Source: JBCCEJ01 sp039030335
GTDB lineage: Bacteria; Pseudomonadota; Gammaproteobacteria; HK1
Direction: 5' to 3'
Assembly: GCA_039030335.1 (NCBI GenBank)
Contig: JBCCEJ010000010.1
Location: forward strand, 47,255-111,254
DNA: 64,000 bases
The position numbers were made by a program, and so were the translations under genes. Positions 26,026 through 34,058 of the stretch are shown piece after piece. How positions within the stretch are numbered: the first letter of the stretch is position 1; the number at the start of each line of letters is the position of its first letter. Below the pieces are notes generated by a model. The model searched no databases. It had not been told where the DNA came from and saw only the letters and a program-made list of their open reading frames with translations.

Positions 26026-26610
26026 ATACTGATTGGTTTTCAGCGCTTTTCAACCGATGGCCAGAAGCTCGAGCTGCAGCGCTATGCGCTCACCGACGTG
26101 GGCGTTCACCGCGACCATCTGTACGAGGACAAGCGCTCCGGTACCAAATCTGGTCGGCCTGGTCTCGAGCGCGCCGCTCGGGCTTGCCCGGCAGGCGACG
26201 CTCTGGGGGACTGGCGTCTTGACCGGCTGTGGCGGCCGCTCAAAGACCTCATCGTCATTGTCGAGCAGCTTGAGGAACGGCGCGTTGGGCTTCGCAGTGT
26301 TGACGAGAATATCGACACGACCACGACGTCTGGCCGGCTCTTTCTTCCACATCATGGGCGCTTTGGTTGAGTTTGAGCGCAACTTGGTGCGCGAGCGAAC
26401 CCGGGCCGGACTCATGGCGGCCAAACGCCGCGGTCGACTATCCGGCCCGAAGCGGCGATTTGGAGAGACTCATAGGAAAGTGGGGTACACCCTTCTCAAG
26501 GAAGGCGAACTCGCAGCCGGGGAGAATGTCGACCAGCTCAAGGTCTCGCCAGCGACAATCTACCGGTATTTTCCCGGTGGCCGAGAGGGAATCGGAGACT
26601 CAATTCTGGG
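26026..26610 (+). pseudogene. Serine recombinase (resolvase/invertase), frameshifted
   Basis: The N-terminal catalytic part reads IGFQRFSTDGQKLELQRYAL (nucleophile Ser in RFSTDGQ), LYEDKRSGTKSGRPGLERA, WRLDRLWRPLKDLIVIV and RSVDENIDTTTTSGRLF, clear counterparts of the Tn3/Pin resolvase motifs. Near 26340 the frame shifts by one base; the continuation SFFHIMGALVEFERNLVRERTRAGLMAAKRRGR (the long E helix) and the C-terminal helix-turn-helix VSPATIYRYFPGGRE lie in the next frame. No good start codon is present; an ATA stands where an initiator ATG would be expected (26026). It is inactive as read. It abuts the 3' end of def. Confidence 0.85.
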
Positions 26611-26739
26611 CGACCTGACTCCGCGGGAATTCAGGCCGCCGACCACAAAGTCCGCGGCGTGCTCGCTGAGCAATTCGACGTCGTGGAATAATCGACGACA
26701 CGACCCACGAACAGAACGCCGTGCACCCTCGTCCCGTCT

Positions 26740-27279
26740 TCAACAAAACCGAGTATCAAACCGCCCCGCCAGACTGATCTCTTCCTCAAACCCGAACTTC
26801 GAAAGATCGTCCATCCGCTGCGGATAGAGAATCCCGTCGAGGTGATCCATCTCATGCTGCACAACGCGCGCATGAAAGCCGCTCGCCTCGCGGTCGATGG
26901 CATCGCCGTTCGCATCGACGCCAACGTAGCGAATATGCTCGTATCGCGGCACCACGCCCCGCATACCGGGAATGCTCAAACAACCTTCCCAGCCGTTGGC
27001 ACGTTCATCTGAGAGCGCAGTGACGGTCGGGTTGACCAGCACGGTCGGCGGGATCGCGCCCGCGTCTTCATAACGCGGGCTGGATTCGACGCCGAACACC
27101 ATGACGCGCAAGCCCACACCGATCTGCGGTGCGGCGAGACCGATGCCGCTTCGTGCCGCCATCGTGTCCCACATATCCTCGATGAGCACTTTGAATTCAT
27201 CGGTGCCGATTTCCGTGACCAGTTCGGCGACCTGATGCAAAAACGGGTCGCCCATTCTCAACACGCGGCGCTCAGCCAT
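26740..27279 (-). CDS. def: Peptide deformylase
   Basis: A 179-residue metalloenzyme that removes the N-formyl group from nascent proteins. All three signature motifs are present: SGIGLAAPQIG (motif 1), WEGCLSIPG (motif 2, metal Cys) and VVQHEMDHLDGIL (motif 3, HExxH with two metal His and the catalytic Glu). ATG at 27279 gives the usual MAERRVLRMGDP start; the longer frame to 27330 is not supported. It is divergent from yebC rather than next to fmt as in many genomes. The C-terminus (FEEEISLAGRFDTRFC) looks atypical and may have been altered by the neighbouring insertion. Confidence 0.93.
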   Translation of the reverse strand: MAERRVLRMGDPFLHQVAELVTEIGTDEFKVLIEDMWDTMAARSGIGLAAPQIGVGLRVMVFGVESSPRYEDAGAIPPTVLVNPTVTALSDERANGWEGCLSIPGMRGVVPRYEHIRYVGVDANGDAIDREASGFHARVVQHEMDHLDGILYPQRMDDLSKFGFEEEISLAGRFDTRFC

Positions 27280-27354
27280 TTTTCCGCCCCTGGTGCTCCA
27301 CAATCGGCTGGCAGTCTGGCGCGATGCCACCTGCGCTGCAACCGCGAATAAAAG

Positions 27355-27384
27355 TGAACGAATACAATCAGTTCGGGCTACAAT
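27355..27384 (+). promoter_or_regulatory. Possible sigma-70 promoter of yebC
   Basis: TACAAT at 27379-27384 fits a -10 hexamer. The best -35 candidate at 18 bp spacing is TGAACG (27355-27360), a poor match. It lies about 40 bp upstream of the yebC start codon. Weak evidence, mainly from the -10 and its position. Confidence 0.3.
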
Positions 27385-27421
27385 ATCGCGCTTTTAACGA
27401 ACGAGGCAGGCGACGTTCACG

Positions 27422-28162
27422 ATGGCAGGTCATAGCAAATGGGCCAACATTCAGCATCGCAAGAAGGCCCAGGATGCGAAACGCGGCAAATTGTTCACGA
27501 AGCTCATACGCGAGGTCGCCGTCGCTGCCCGCATGGGCGGGGGCGACCCCAACTCCAATTCGCGCCTGCGCCTTGCCGTCGATAAAGCCGTCTCCGGCAA
27601 CGTCCCTAAAGACACCGTCGAGCGTGCGATCAAGCGCGCGGCCGGCGATGGCGACAACCAGAACATCGAGGAAGTGCGCTACGAAGGCTACGGCCCCGGT
27701 GGCGTGGCGGTGATGGCCGACTGCATGACGGACAATCGCAATCGCACGGTCTCAGGCGTGCGCCACGCGTTTACAAAATCTGGCGGAAATCTTGGGACGG
27801 ACGGTTCGGTCGCTTATCTCTTCAGCAAGGTCGGGCAGCTTTGTTTTCCGGTGGGCGCCGATGAAGACACGATCATGGAGGCGGCGCTGGAAGCCGGCGC
27901 CGATGATGTCGTGACGAACGACGACGGCTCTATCGATGTGCTGACCGCGCCCGATCAGTTCATGGAGATCAAAGACGCGCTGACGGGCCTGGCACCAGAG
28001 TCGGCGGAAGTGACGATGCGCCCATCCACGAGCGTGCAGCTCGACGCGGGCGATGCGCGCAAGATGATGCGCCTCTTAGAAGCGCTGGAAGACCTGGACG
28101 ATGTGCAGGAGGTGTATTCCAACGCGGACATTTCGGAAGAGATCCTTGCCGAACTCGATTGA
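27422..28162 (+). CDS. yebC: YebC/PmpR family DNA-binding regulatory protein
   Basis: A 246-residue member of the YebC family with the near-invariant N-terminus MAGHSKWANIQHRKKAQDAK and KLFTKLIREVAVAAR, then the central RYEGYGPGGVAVMADCMTDNRNRT block. Members have been described as transcription regulators and, more recently, as translation factors that relieve ribosome stalling. Position immediately upstream of ruvC-ruvA-ruvB is the standard proteobacterial arrangement, with 39 bp to ruvC, so co-transcription is likely. Confidence 0.96.
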   Translation: MAGHSKWANIQHRKKAQDAKRGKLFTKLIREVAVAARMGGGDPNSNSRLRLAVDKAVSGNVPKDTVERAIKRAAGDGDNQNIEEVRYEGYGPGGVAVMADCMTDNRNRTVSGVRHAFTKSGGNLGTDGSVAYLFSKVGQLCFPVGADEDTIMEAALEAGADDVVTNDDGSIDVLTAPDQFMEIKDALTGLAPESAEVTMRPSTSVQLDAGDARKMMRLLEALEDLDDVQEVYSNADISEEILAELD

Positions 28163-28201
28163 TCTCGGCCTCCCGCCGCCGGCGACGCGCGGAGAACGCA
28201 C

Positions 28202-28747
28202 GTGACAGGCCGGGTCCGCATTCTCGGCATCGACCCGGGGTCGCGCGTGACGGGGTATGGCGTGGTGGATAGCGACGGACGTTCGTCCCGGCACGTCGCG
28301 AGCGGTTGCATTCGCGCCGAGAGCGGTGAATTCACACATCGGCTGAAACAGATCTTCGATGGGATCAGCGCAGTGGTCGCGGAATACGAGCCAGGCGAAA
28401 TCGCCATCGAAGAGGTGTTCGTGCACCGAAGCGTCAGTTCGGCCCTGAAACTCGGGCAGGCGCGCGGCGCCGCACTGGCGGCCGCGCTCGCGCGGTCGTT
28501 GCCGGTCGCCGAGTATTCGCCAACGCAGGTGAAGCGCTCGATCACCGGGCACGGGCATGCCGACAAGGTGCAGATCCAGCACATGGTGAAGCTGCTGGTC
28601 GGGCTTCACACGGACCTCGCGGCCGACCAGGCCGATGCGCTCGCCATCGCGATCTGCCACGCACACCACCGGGCGAGCCCGGTACCTACACCCGCGGCTG
28701 CCACGCTCGCGGGTGCGCGCCGCCGTCGCCGCCGGGCCGGGCCATGA
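28202..28747 (+). CDS. ruvC: Crossover junction endodeoxyribonuclease RuvC
   Basis: A 181-residue Holliday-junction resolvase. It has RILGIDPGSRVTGYGVVD with the first catalytic Asp, IAIEEVFVHRSVSSALKLGQARG with the catalytic Glu, SPTQVKRSITGHGHADKVQ, and ADQADALAIAICHAHH with the C-terminal acidic pair and His. Length is normal. GTG start at 28202. Its stop overlaps the ruvA start (ATGA), indicating translational coupling in the RuvABC recombination-repair operon. Confidence 0.96.
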   Translation: MTGRVRILGIDPGSRVTGYGVVDSDGRSSRHVASGCIRAESGEFTHRLKQIFDGISAVVAEYEPGEIAIEEVFVHRSVSSALKLGQARGAALAAALARSLPVAEYSPTQVKRSITGHGHADKVQIQHMVKLLVGLHTDLAADQADALAIAICHAHHRASPVPTPAAATLAGARRRRRRAGP

Positions 28748-29349
28748 TCGGGTGGCTGAACGGCATTGTGCGGTCGAAACGCCCGCCCGCGCTGATCCTC
28801 GATGTGCAAGGCGTCGGTTATGAGCTCGAAGCGCCGATGTCGACATTTGCGGCGTTACCCGAGAACGGCGAGAAGTGCGCGCTCTTCGTACACCAGGTGA
28901 TTCGTGATGATGCCAACAACCTGTACGCCTTCGCGGCTGAAAACGACCGCGACATCTTCAGGATGTTACTGAAGGTCAACGGCGTTGGAGCCAAGCTGGC
29001 CCTGGCGATCCTCTCCGGCATGAGCGTGGACGTCCTGGCGAATGCGGTCCACGACGGCGACACGGCGAGCCTGTCGAGACTGCCCGGTATCGGCAAGAAG
29101 ACGGCTGAGCGACTGATCATCGAGATGCGCGACCGGCTGGCGCAGCTCCCGGTCTCCAGTGGCAGCGCGATGCCGGGTGTTGCACCGAGCCTCGCGGCCG
29201 CACCAGACCCCGGTGCCGAGGCGGTCAACGCGCTCGTAGCGTTGGGCTACAAGCCACCCGAAGCCAGCAAACGGGTCGCCGCGCTCGAAACCGAGGGGCT
29301 CGCAGTGGAAGAGATCGTGCGCCGCGCGCTACAGGCGAGCCTCGGCTGA
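28744..29349 (+). CDS. ruvA: Holliday junction DNA helicase subunit RuvA
   Basis: A 201-residue junction-recognition subunit. The N-terminal OB fold begins MIGWLNGIVRSK; two helix-hairpin-helix motifs follow (VNGVGAKLALAILSGM and LPGIGKKTAERLIIEMRDRL, about 70-130). A flexible Ala/Pro linker separates the C-terminal domain III (NALVALGYKPPEASKRV), which contacts RuvB. The gene overlaps ruvC by 4 bp and lies 41 bp upstream of ruvB. Confidence 0.96.
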   Translation: MIGWLNGIVRSKRPPALILDVQGVGYELEAPMSTFAALPENGEKCALFVHQVIRDDANNLYAFAAENDRDIFRMLLKVNGVGAKLALAILSGMSVDVLANAVHDGDTASLSRLPGIGKKTAERLIIEMRDRLAQLPVSSGSAMPGVAPSLAAAPDPGAEAVNALVALGYKPPEASKRVAALETEGLAVEEIVRRALQASLG

Positions 29350-29390
29350 TGTTGCCCTGTAACCGAACCAGGAAGGTGTAGCCCGCGCTG

Positions 29391-30437
29391 ATGGAACCGA
29401 ACCCGCTAACGCGCGCCGACGGCTCGAGCGAAGACGACTTCGACCGGGCGATCCGCCCGAAACGGTTGACCGACTACGTCGGCCAGGCACCCGTTTGCGA
29501 GCAAATGGAGATATTCATCGAGGCGGCGCGCCGGCGGCGTGAAGCGCTCGATCACGTGCTGATCTTCGGCCCGCCGGGTCTCGGCAAAACGACGCTCGCA
29601 CACATCATCGCCAACGAGCTCGAAGCCAATCTCAGGCAAACCTCGGGGCCCGTGCTCGACAAGGCCGGCGATCTGGCCGCCCTGCTCACCAATCTCGAAC
29701 CGCACGACGTGCTGTTTATCGACGAGATCCACCGGCTGAATCCGATGGTGGAGGAGATCCTCTACCCGGCGATGGAGGACTACCAGCTCGATATCCTGAT
29801 CGGCGAGGGGCCGGCCGCCCGCTCGCTCAAGCTGGACTTGCCGCCGTTCACGCTGGTTGGCGCCACGACGCGCGCTGGCTTGCTGACATCGCCGCTTCGC
29901 GACCGGTTCGGCATCGTGCAGCGCCTCGAATTCTACGAACCGGCCGACCTCGCCCGGATCGTGACCCGTTCGGCCGGCATCCTGGGCATGCAGATCGATG
30001 CCGAAGGCGCCGGCGAAATCGCCCGGCGCTCGCGCGGCACGCCGCGTATCGCGAACCGGTTGCTGCGTCGGGTGCGCGACTTTGCGGAGGTCAAGGGTGA
30101 CGGTGTGGTCGATGAGACGATGGCCTCGCGTGCGCTCGACATGCTGGACGTGGACGCCGTCGGCTTCGACATGATGGATCGCAAGCTGCTGCTGGCTGTT
30201 CTGCAGAAATTTGATGGCGGTCCGGTCGGCATCGACAATCTGGCCGCCGCGATCGGAGAAGAACGCGGAACCATCGAAGACGTGCTGGAACCGTATCTCA
30301 TCCAGCAGGGTTTCCTGATGCGCACCCCGCGTGGGCGGCTCGCGACCCGAAGCGCCTGGCAGCACTTCGGCATGCCGGCGCCGCAGCCGGCGCCGGGCGC
30401 CACTCAGGATCTCTTCTCCGACGATGGCGAGCGCTGA
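29391..30437 (+). CDS. ruvB: Holliday junction branch-migration ATPase RuvB
   Basis: A 348-residue AAA+ motor of the RuvAB branch-migration complex. Walker A is IFGPPGLGKTTLAHI, Walker B is LFIDEIHRLNP, sensor 1 is LVGATTRAGLLTSPLRDRFG including the arginine finger, and the C-terminal winged-helix domain covers the end (GFLMRTPRGRLAT). The N-terminus (RPKRLTDYVGQ) is canonical. A Pro/Ala-rich tail extends it slightly beyond the E. coli protein. Its end is next to or overlaps ybgC. Confidence 0.97.
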   Translation: MEPNPLTRADGSSEDDFDRAIRPKRLTDYVGQAPVCEQMEIFIEAARRRREALDHVLIFGPPGLGKTTLAHIIANELEANLRQTSGPVLDKAGDLAALLTNLEPHDVLFIDEIHRLNPMVEEILYPAMEDYQLDILIGEGPAARSLKLDLPPFTLVGATTRAGLLTSPLRDRFGIVQRLEFYEPADLARIVTRSAGILGMQIDAEGAGEIARRSRGTPRIANRLLRRVRDFAEVKGDGVVDETMASRALDMLDVDAVGFDMMDRKLLLAVLQKFDGGPVGIDNLAAAIGEERGTIEDVLEPYLIQQGFLMRTPRGRLATRSAWQHFGMPAPQPAPGATQDLFSDDGER

Positions 30438-30447
30438 AGCCCGGGCG

Positions 30448-30876
30448 ATGGAGAATGCTGCAGCACAACAGCCGGCCCCACCCAGCTTCACGTGGCCGGT
30501 GCGTGTCTATTACGAAGACACCGATGCCGGCGGCATCGTCTACTACGCGAACTACCTGCGTTTCATGGAGCGCGCGCGCAGTGAGTGGCTGCGCGCGCTC
30601 GGCGTCAGCCACCGGGAACTGCGCGATGCCAACGGCCTGCAGCTGGTGGTCGCGCGAGCAGACACCCATTACCGGCGACCCGCTGAACTCGACGACGAAC
30701 TGACGGTGACGGTGAAGGTCGAACGCGTGCGCCGTGCGAGTCTGGATCTGCGTCAGGACGTCACTCGTGGGGGTGACGAATTGTTATGTACGAGCCGTGT
30801 TCAGGTTGCCTGCATGGATGCAGCCAATCACCGACCGCGGCCTTTTCCACCGTCTGTGCTGAGAGTCATCCAGTGA
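30448..30876 (+). CDS. ybgC: Acyl-CoA thioesterase of the YbgC/hotdog family
   Basis: A 142-residue 4-hydroxybenzoyl-CoA-thioesterase-type hotdog protein. The catalytic-site motif YYEDTDAGGIVYYANYLRFMERARSE shows the family Asp (D-T-D-A-G-G-I-V-Y-Y). It hydrolyses acyl-CoA or acyl-ACP and is associated with phospholipid metabolism at the cell envelope. ATG at 30448 avoids overlap with ruvB; ATG at 30424, inside ruvB, is an alternative. It is the first gene of the classic ybgC-tolQRAB-pal-cpoB operon. Confidence 0.92.
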   Translation: MENAAAQQPAPPSFTWPVRVYYEDTDAGGIVYYANYLRFMERARSEWLRALGVSHRELRDANGLQLVVARADTHYRRPAELDDELTVTVKVERVRRASLDLRQDVTRGGDELLCTSRVQVACMDAANHRPRPFPPSVLRVIQ

Positions 30877-30884
30877 CAACCGAC

Positions 30885-31547
30885 ATGTCTATTTTCGAGC
30901 TGGTCCGTGATGCCAGCCTGCTGGTACAGCTGGTCATGCTGAGCCTGCTCGTCGCGTCCATGGTGTCGTGGACCGTCATCTTCAGAAAGTGGGGATTCTT
31001 CCGCGACGCGCGCGCCGCTGCCGAGGCCTTCGAGGACGAATTCTGGTCCGGCAAAGACCTCGTCAGCATGTACAACCGCATCAACGAGGCGGGTCACGAG
31101 TCTTCCGGCCTGGAGAAGATTTTCCAGTCGGGCTTTCGTGAATTTGCCCGTCTGAGGGGGCAACCGGGCATCGACGGACGTGCGATCGTCGAAGGCTCGC
31201 AACGCGCGATGCGGGTGGCCTTGAACCGGGAGGTCGACGACCTCGAGCAGTATCTGTCGTTCCTGGCGACGGTTGGATCGACCAGCCCCTACGTCGGTCT
31301 GTTCGGGACCGTCTGGGGGATCATGAACTCATTCCGCGCGCTCGGTAACGTCAGTCAGGCGACGCTCGCGATGGTCGCGCCCGGCATCGCCGAAGCGCTG
31401 ATCGCAACGGCGATCGGGCTGTTTGCGGCCATCCCAGCCGTTATCGCCTACAACCGCTACGCCAACGATGCCGAGCGGCTGAGCAACCGTTACGACATTT
31501 TTGTCGAAGAGTTCTCCACCATCCTGCAGCGGCAGGTGCACGACTGA
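30885..31547 (+). CDS. tolQ: Tol-Pal system inner-membrane proton-channel protein TolQ
   Basis: A 220-residue MotA/ExbB/TolQ-type protein with three membrane helices: one near the N-terminus (LVQLVMLSLLVASMVSWTVIF) and two in the second half (FLATVGSTSPYVGLFGTVWGIM and APGIAEALIATAIGLFAAIPAVIAYNRY). With TolR it uses the proton motive force to energise TolA for outer-membrane constriction at division. ATG at 30885 gives the family-like MSIFELVRDAS start; a GTG at 30873 overlapping the ybgC stop is possible. Confidence 0.96.
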   Translation: MSIFELVRDASLLVQLVMLSLLVASMVSWTVIFRKWGFFRDARAAAEAFEDEFWSGKDLVSMYNRINEAGHESSGLEKIFQSGFREFARLRGQPGIDGRAIVEGSQRAMRVALNREVDDLEQYLSFLATVGSTSPYVGLFGTVWGIMNSFRALGNVSQATLAMVAPGIAEALIATAIGLFAAIPAVIAYNRYANDAERLSNRYDIFVEEFSTILQRQVHD

Positions 31548-31611
31548 TGCGCCAACCCCGCCACGCTGCCGGCCACGTTTATCCGATCGCATGAGCGAGA
31601 CATAACCGCGC

Positions 31612-32049
31612 ATGGCCAACGTAACGAAAAGCAAACGCGGCACGCGTCGTCCGATGGCGGAAATGAACGTGGTGCCATACATCGACGTGATGCTGGTGCT
31701 GCTGGTGATCTTCATGGTCACGGCGCCATTGCTGAGTCAGGGCGTCCGGGTCGATCTGCCGCGCGCCAGCGCAAACCCGATCGCCGAGAGCGACCAGCAG
31801 CCGGTTGTCGTCACCGTCGACGCGAGCGGACGGTATTACCTGAATCAGGGTGAAGATGCGCTGGAGCCGCTGCCGGCCAAACGGCTGATCGCGCGGGTCG
31901 CGGCGTATTTGAAACTGCATCCGGGAACGCAGGTGCTGGTGCGCGGCGACGAAGCGGCAAGCTACGGCGACGTGGTCGGCGCCATGGTTCTGCTACAGAA
32001 AGCCGGTGCACCCGGCGTTGGTCTGGTAACCCAAACACCGCCCAACTGA
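31612..32049 (+). CDS. tolR: Tol-Pal system protein TolR (ExbD family)
   Basis: A 145-residue single-pass protein. The transmembrane segment (YIDVMLVLLVIFMVTAPLL) contains the protonatable Asp in V-P-Y-I-D-V-M-L-V-L-L-V-I-F-M; the periplasmic domain follows. The N-terminal MAEMNVVPYID block is the family signature. It works with TolQ as the stator of the Tol motor. It lies 64 bp after tolQ and 10 bp before tolA. Confidence 0.96.
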   Translation: MANVTKSKRGTRRPMAEMNVVPYIDVMLVLLVIFMVTAPLLSQGVRVDLPRASANPIAESDQQPVVVTVDASGRYYLNQGEDALEPLPAKRLIARVAAYLKLHPGTQVLVRGDEAASYGDVVGAMVLLQKAGAPGVGLVTQTPPN

Positions 32050-32059
32050 CGAATCGGAA

Positions 32060-34054
32060 ATGTTCGGCGAAAAGCTCTCGGTCATCTATGCCGTCCTCGT
32101 CCACGCAGGCCTCATCGGTCTGCTGACGGTGACGCTCGACTGGCGCAATGACCCCGACGAGCCGGTCGTCACCGAGAACATCATCCAGAGCATCGCCGTG
32201 CCGGACGATCTGCTGCGCGATGAGCTGCAGAAACTCCGCGATTTCGAAGCGGCCAAGCGCGCTGCCGAAAGCGAGCGGCTCGCGAAGCTGGAAGCGGAAG
32301 CGGCCGAACTCGAAGCCCGGCGGCAGGCCGAAGCGGACCGCCTCACCGAACTGGAACGCACGCGCCTCGAGCGCGAGCAGGCCAACAAACAGGCGCAGGT
32401 GGAAGCGGAATCCGAGCTGAGTCAGATGCGCGATGCGCAGGCCGAGCTGTCCGAGCGGTTGGAGGAACTGGAGCGGAACCGGGCTGAAACCACCGCCGAT
32501 CTGGAGGCTGAACGCCAGCGGGTCGAACAGGCCGCTGCCGACGCCAGAAGTGAAGAACAGCGCCGGGCGGAAGCCGAGCGCCAGCGCGAACAGGCCGAAC
32601 AGGAAAGCCAACGCCTCGAAGACCTGGCGAAAAGTGCGCGGGAAACCACCGAGGCCCTGAATGCGCAGGCGGAAGAAGCGGAACGCCAGCGCGACGCCGC
32701 CGAGGTACGCCGGGAGGCGGCAGAGCTTGAGAGGCGTCGAATCGAGAAGGAGCGCGCCGAGACGCTGAGCGAGACGGCAGTGGCCAAAGCAGAGCGCGAG
32801 CGCCTGGAACAGGAAGCGGTCGCGGCGGAAGAGCGGCGGCGGGTCGCAGACGAACAGCGCGCGTCGGCTGAAGAAGCCCGTAAGAAGCTGATCGCCGATC
32901 GCAACGCCGCGGAGCGCGCGCGCGTAGAAGCAGAGGCCCTGCGGGCAGACGCCGAAGAGCGCCGCCTGCAGGCTGAGCGCGATCGCGAGCGGCTGCAGGC
33001 GGAAACCGAGGCCGAACAAGCGCGGAAGCTCGAAGCACTGCGCGAACGCGAGCGCGTAGAGCAGGAGAGGGAACTCGCCGAACAGCGCAAGCGCGACGCG
33101 GAGCTGGCGCGTTTGCAGCTCGAGAAAGAGCAGCAGATCGCCGAAGAGCGGCGCCTACAGGCGGAACGCGAGCGACTGGCGGCCGAGCGCGAACGTGAGC
33201 GGCTCGAACAGGAGCAGGCTCGCGCCGAGGAAGGTCGGCGTCTGGCTGAAGAGGAACGCCAACGCGCCGAGGCGGCACGCCTGCAGGAAGAGGACAGGCG
33301 TCGCGAGCTCGAAGAAGAGCGGGCAGCGGCGGAACTCGCCCGGGCTCGGGCGGAAGAGGCTGAGCGCCTGGCCCGGGAACGGCGCGAGCAGGCGGAGAAA
33401 GAGCGGCTCGAAGAAGAGGCCAGACAGCGCGAGGCGGAACGTCTGGCCGCCGTGGAGCAGGAACGCGCTCGCGCCGAGCGTGAAGAAGCTGAGCGGGTCA
33501 AGTCCGAAGCTGCCGCTGAAGCCGAGCGCATCACCACACTTCGCGAGCGTCTCGCAGAGGAGCGGCGACAAATTGTTGCGGCAACGCGTGCGGCGGCCGA
33601 GCAGACCCGGGAAGCCGAGGCAGAGCAGCAACGCGCACAGGAGAAAACGCGCATCGCTGAAGCCGCCGCCAAACGCCTTGCGAGTGAGCGCAGACGCAAA
33701 GCAGCTGCCGAGGCCCTTCGGCAGAGCCTTGCGGACGAACAGGCGTCACTGCAGCGTGAGCGCGCCGAGGTGCTAGATAAGGAGAGACTCCGCTACCATT
33801 CGCGCATTCGCACGGCGGTGCAGAAATCCTGGCGGCGCCCGAAAAATCTACCGGCCGGCCTGAAAGCGGAAGTGCGCGTCGTACAGACCCGCGAGGGCGC
33901 GGTCGACAGCGTCAGGATCATCCGCAGCAGCGGTAATCTGGCGTTCGACCGGTCGGTAGAGCAGGCGGTGCGCCGGGCCGCACCGCTGCCGGAACCGCGT
34001 GACACTTCACTGTTCCAACCGACCATCCGATTTACCTTTGCCCCGGGAGGCTGA
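32060..34054 (+). CDS. tolA: Tol-Pal system protein TolA, unusually long
   Basis: A 664-residue protein, against about 420 residues in E. coli. Domain I: a short cytosolic N-terminus and one transmembrane helix (SVIYAVLVHAGLIGLLTVTL). Domain II: about 500 residues (60-560) of Glu/Arg/Ala-rich heptad-like sequence with repeats such as AERERLAAERERERLEQEQ, predicted to be one continuous helix across the periplasm. Domain III (about 570-664): TonB/TolA C-terminal fold, with AVQKSWRRP, VRVVQTREGAVDSVRIIRSSG and FDRSVEQAVRRAAPLPEP. It links the inner-membrane motor to TolB/Pal. The stop is followed 4 bp later by tolB. Confidence 0.95.
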   Translation: MFGEKLSVIYAVLVHAGLIGLLTVTLDWRNDPDEPVVTENIIQSIAVPDDLLRDELQKLRDFEAAKRAAESERLAKLEAEAAELEARRQAEADRLTELERTRLEREQANKQAQVEAESELSQMRDAQAELSERLEELERNRAETTADLEAERQRVEQAAADARSEEQRRAEAERQREQAEQESQRLEDLAKSARETTEALNAQAEEAERQRDAAEVRREAAELERRRIEKERAETLSETAVAKAERERLEQEAVAAEERRRVADEQRASAEEARKKLIADRNAAERARVEAEALRADAEERRLQAERDRERLQAETEAEQARKLEALRERERVEQERELAEQRKRDAELARLQLEKEQQIAEERRLQAERERLAAERERERLEQEQARAEEGRRLAEEERQRAEAARLQEEDRRRELEEERAAAELARARAEEAERLARERREQAEKERLEEEARQREAERLAAVEQERARAEREEAERVKSEAAAEAERITTLRERLAEERRQIVAATRAAAEQTREAEAEQQRAQEKTRIAEAAAKRLASERRRKAAAEALRQSLADEQASLQRERAEVLDKERLRYHSRIRTAVQKSWRRPKNLPAGLKAEVRVVQTREGAVDSVRIIRSSGNLAFDRSVEQAVRRAAPLPEPRDTSLFQPTIRFTFAPGG

Positions 34055-34058
34055 TGCC

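Noticed and set aside
29406..30491. Antisense open frame of 361 codons over ruvB
   Set aside because: High-GC shadow of a highly conserved housekeeping gene, Arg/His/Asp-rich with no recognisable domain.
31811..33699. Long antisense open frames across tolR/tolA (about 400-425 codons)
   Set aside because: They mirror the repetitive Glu/Arg/Ala codons of tolA, giving low-complexity Ser/Arg/Leu protein with no family resemblance.
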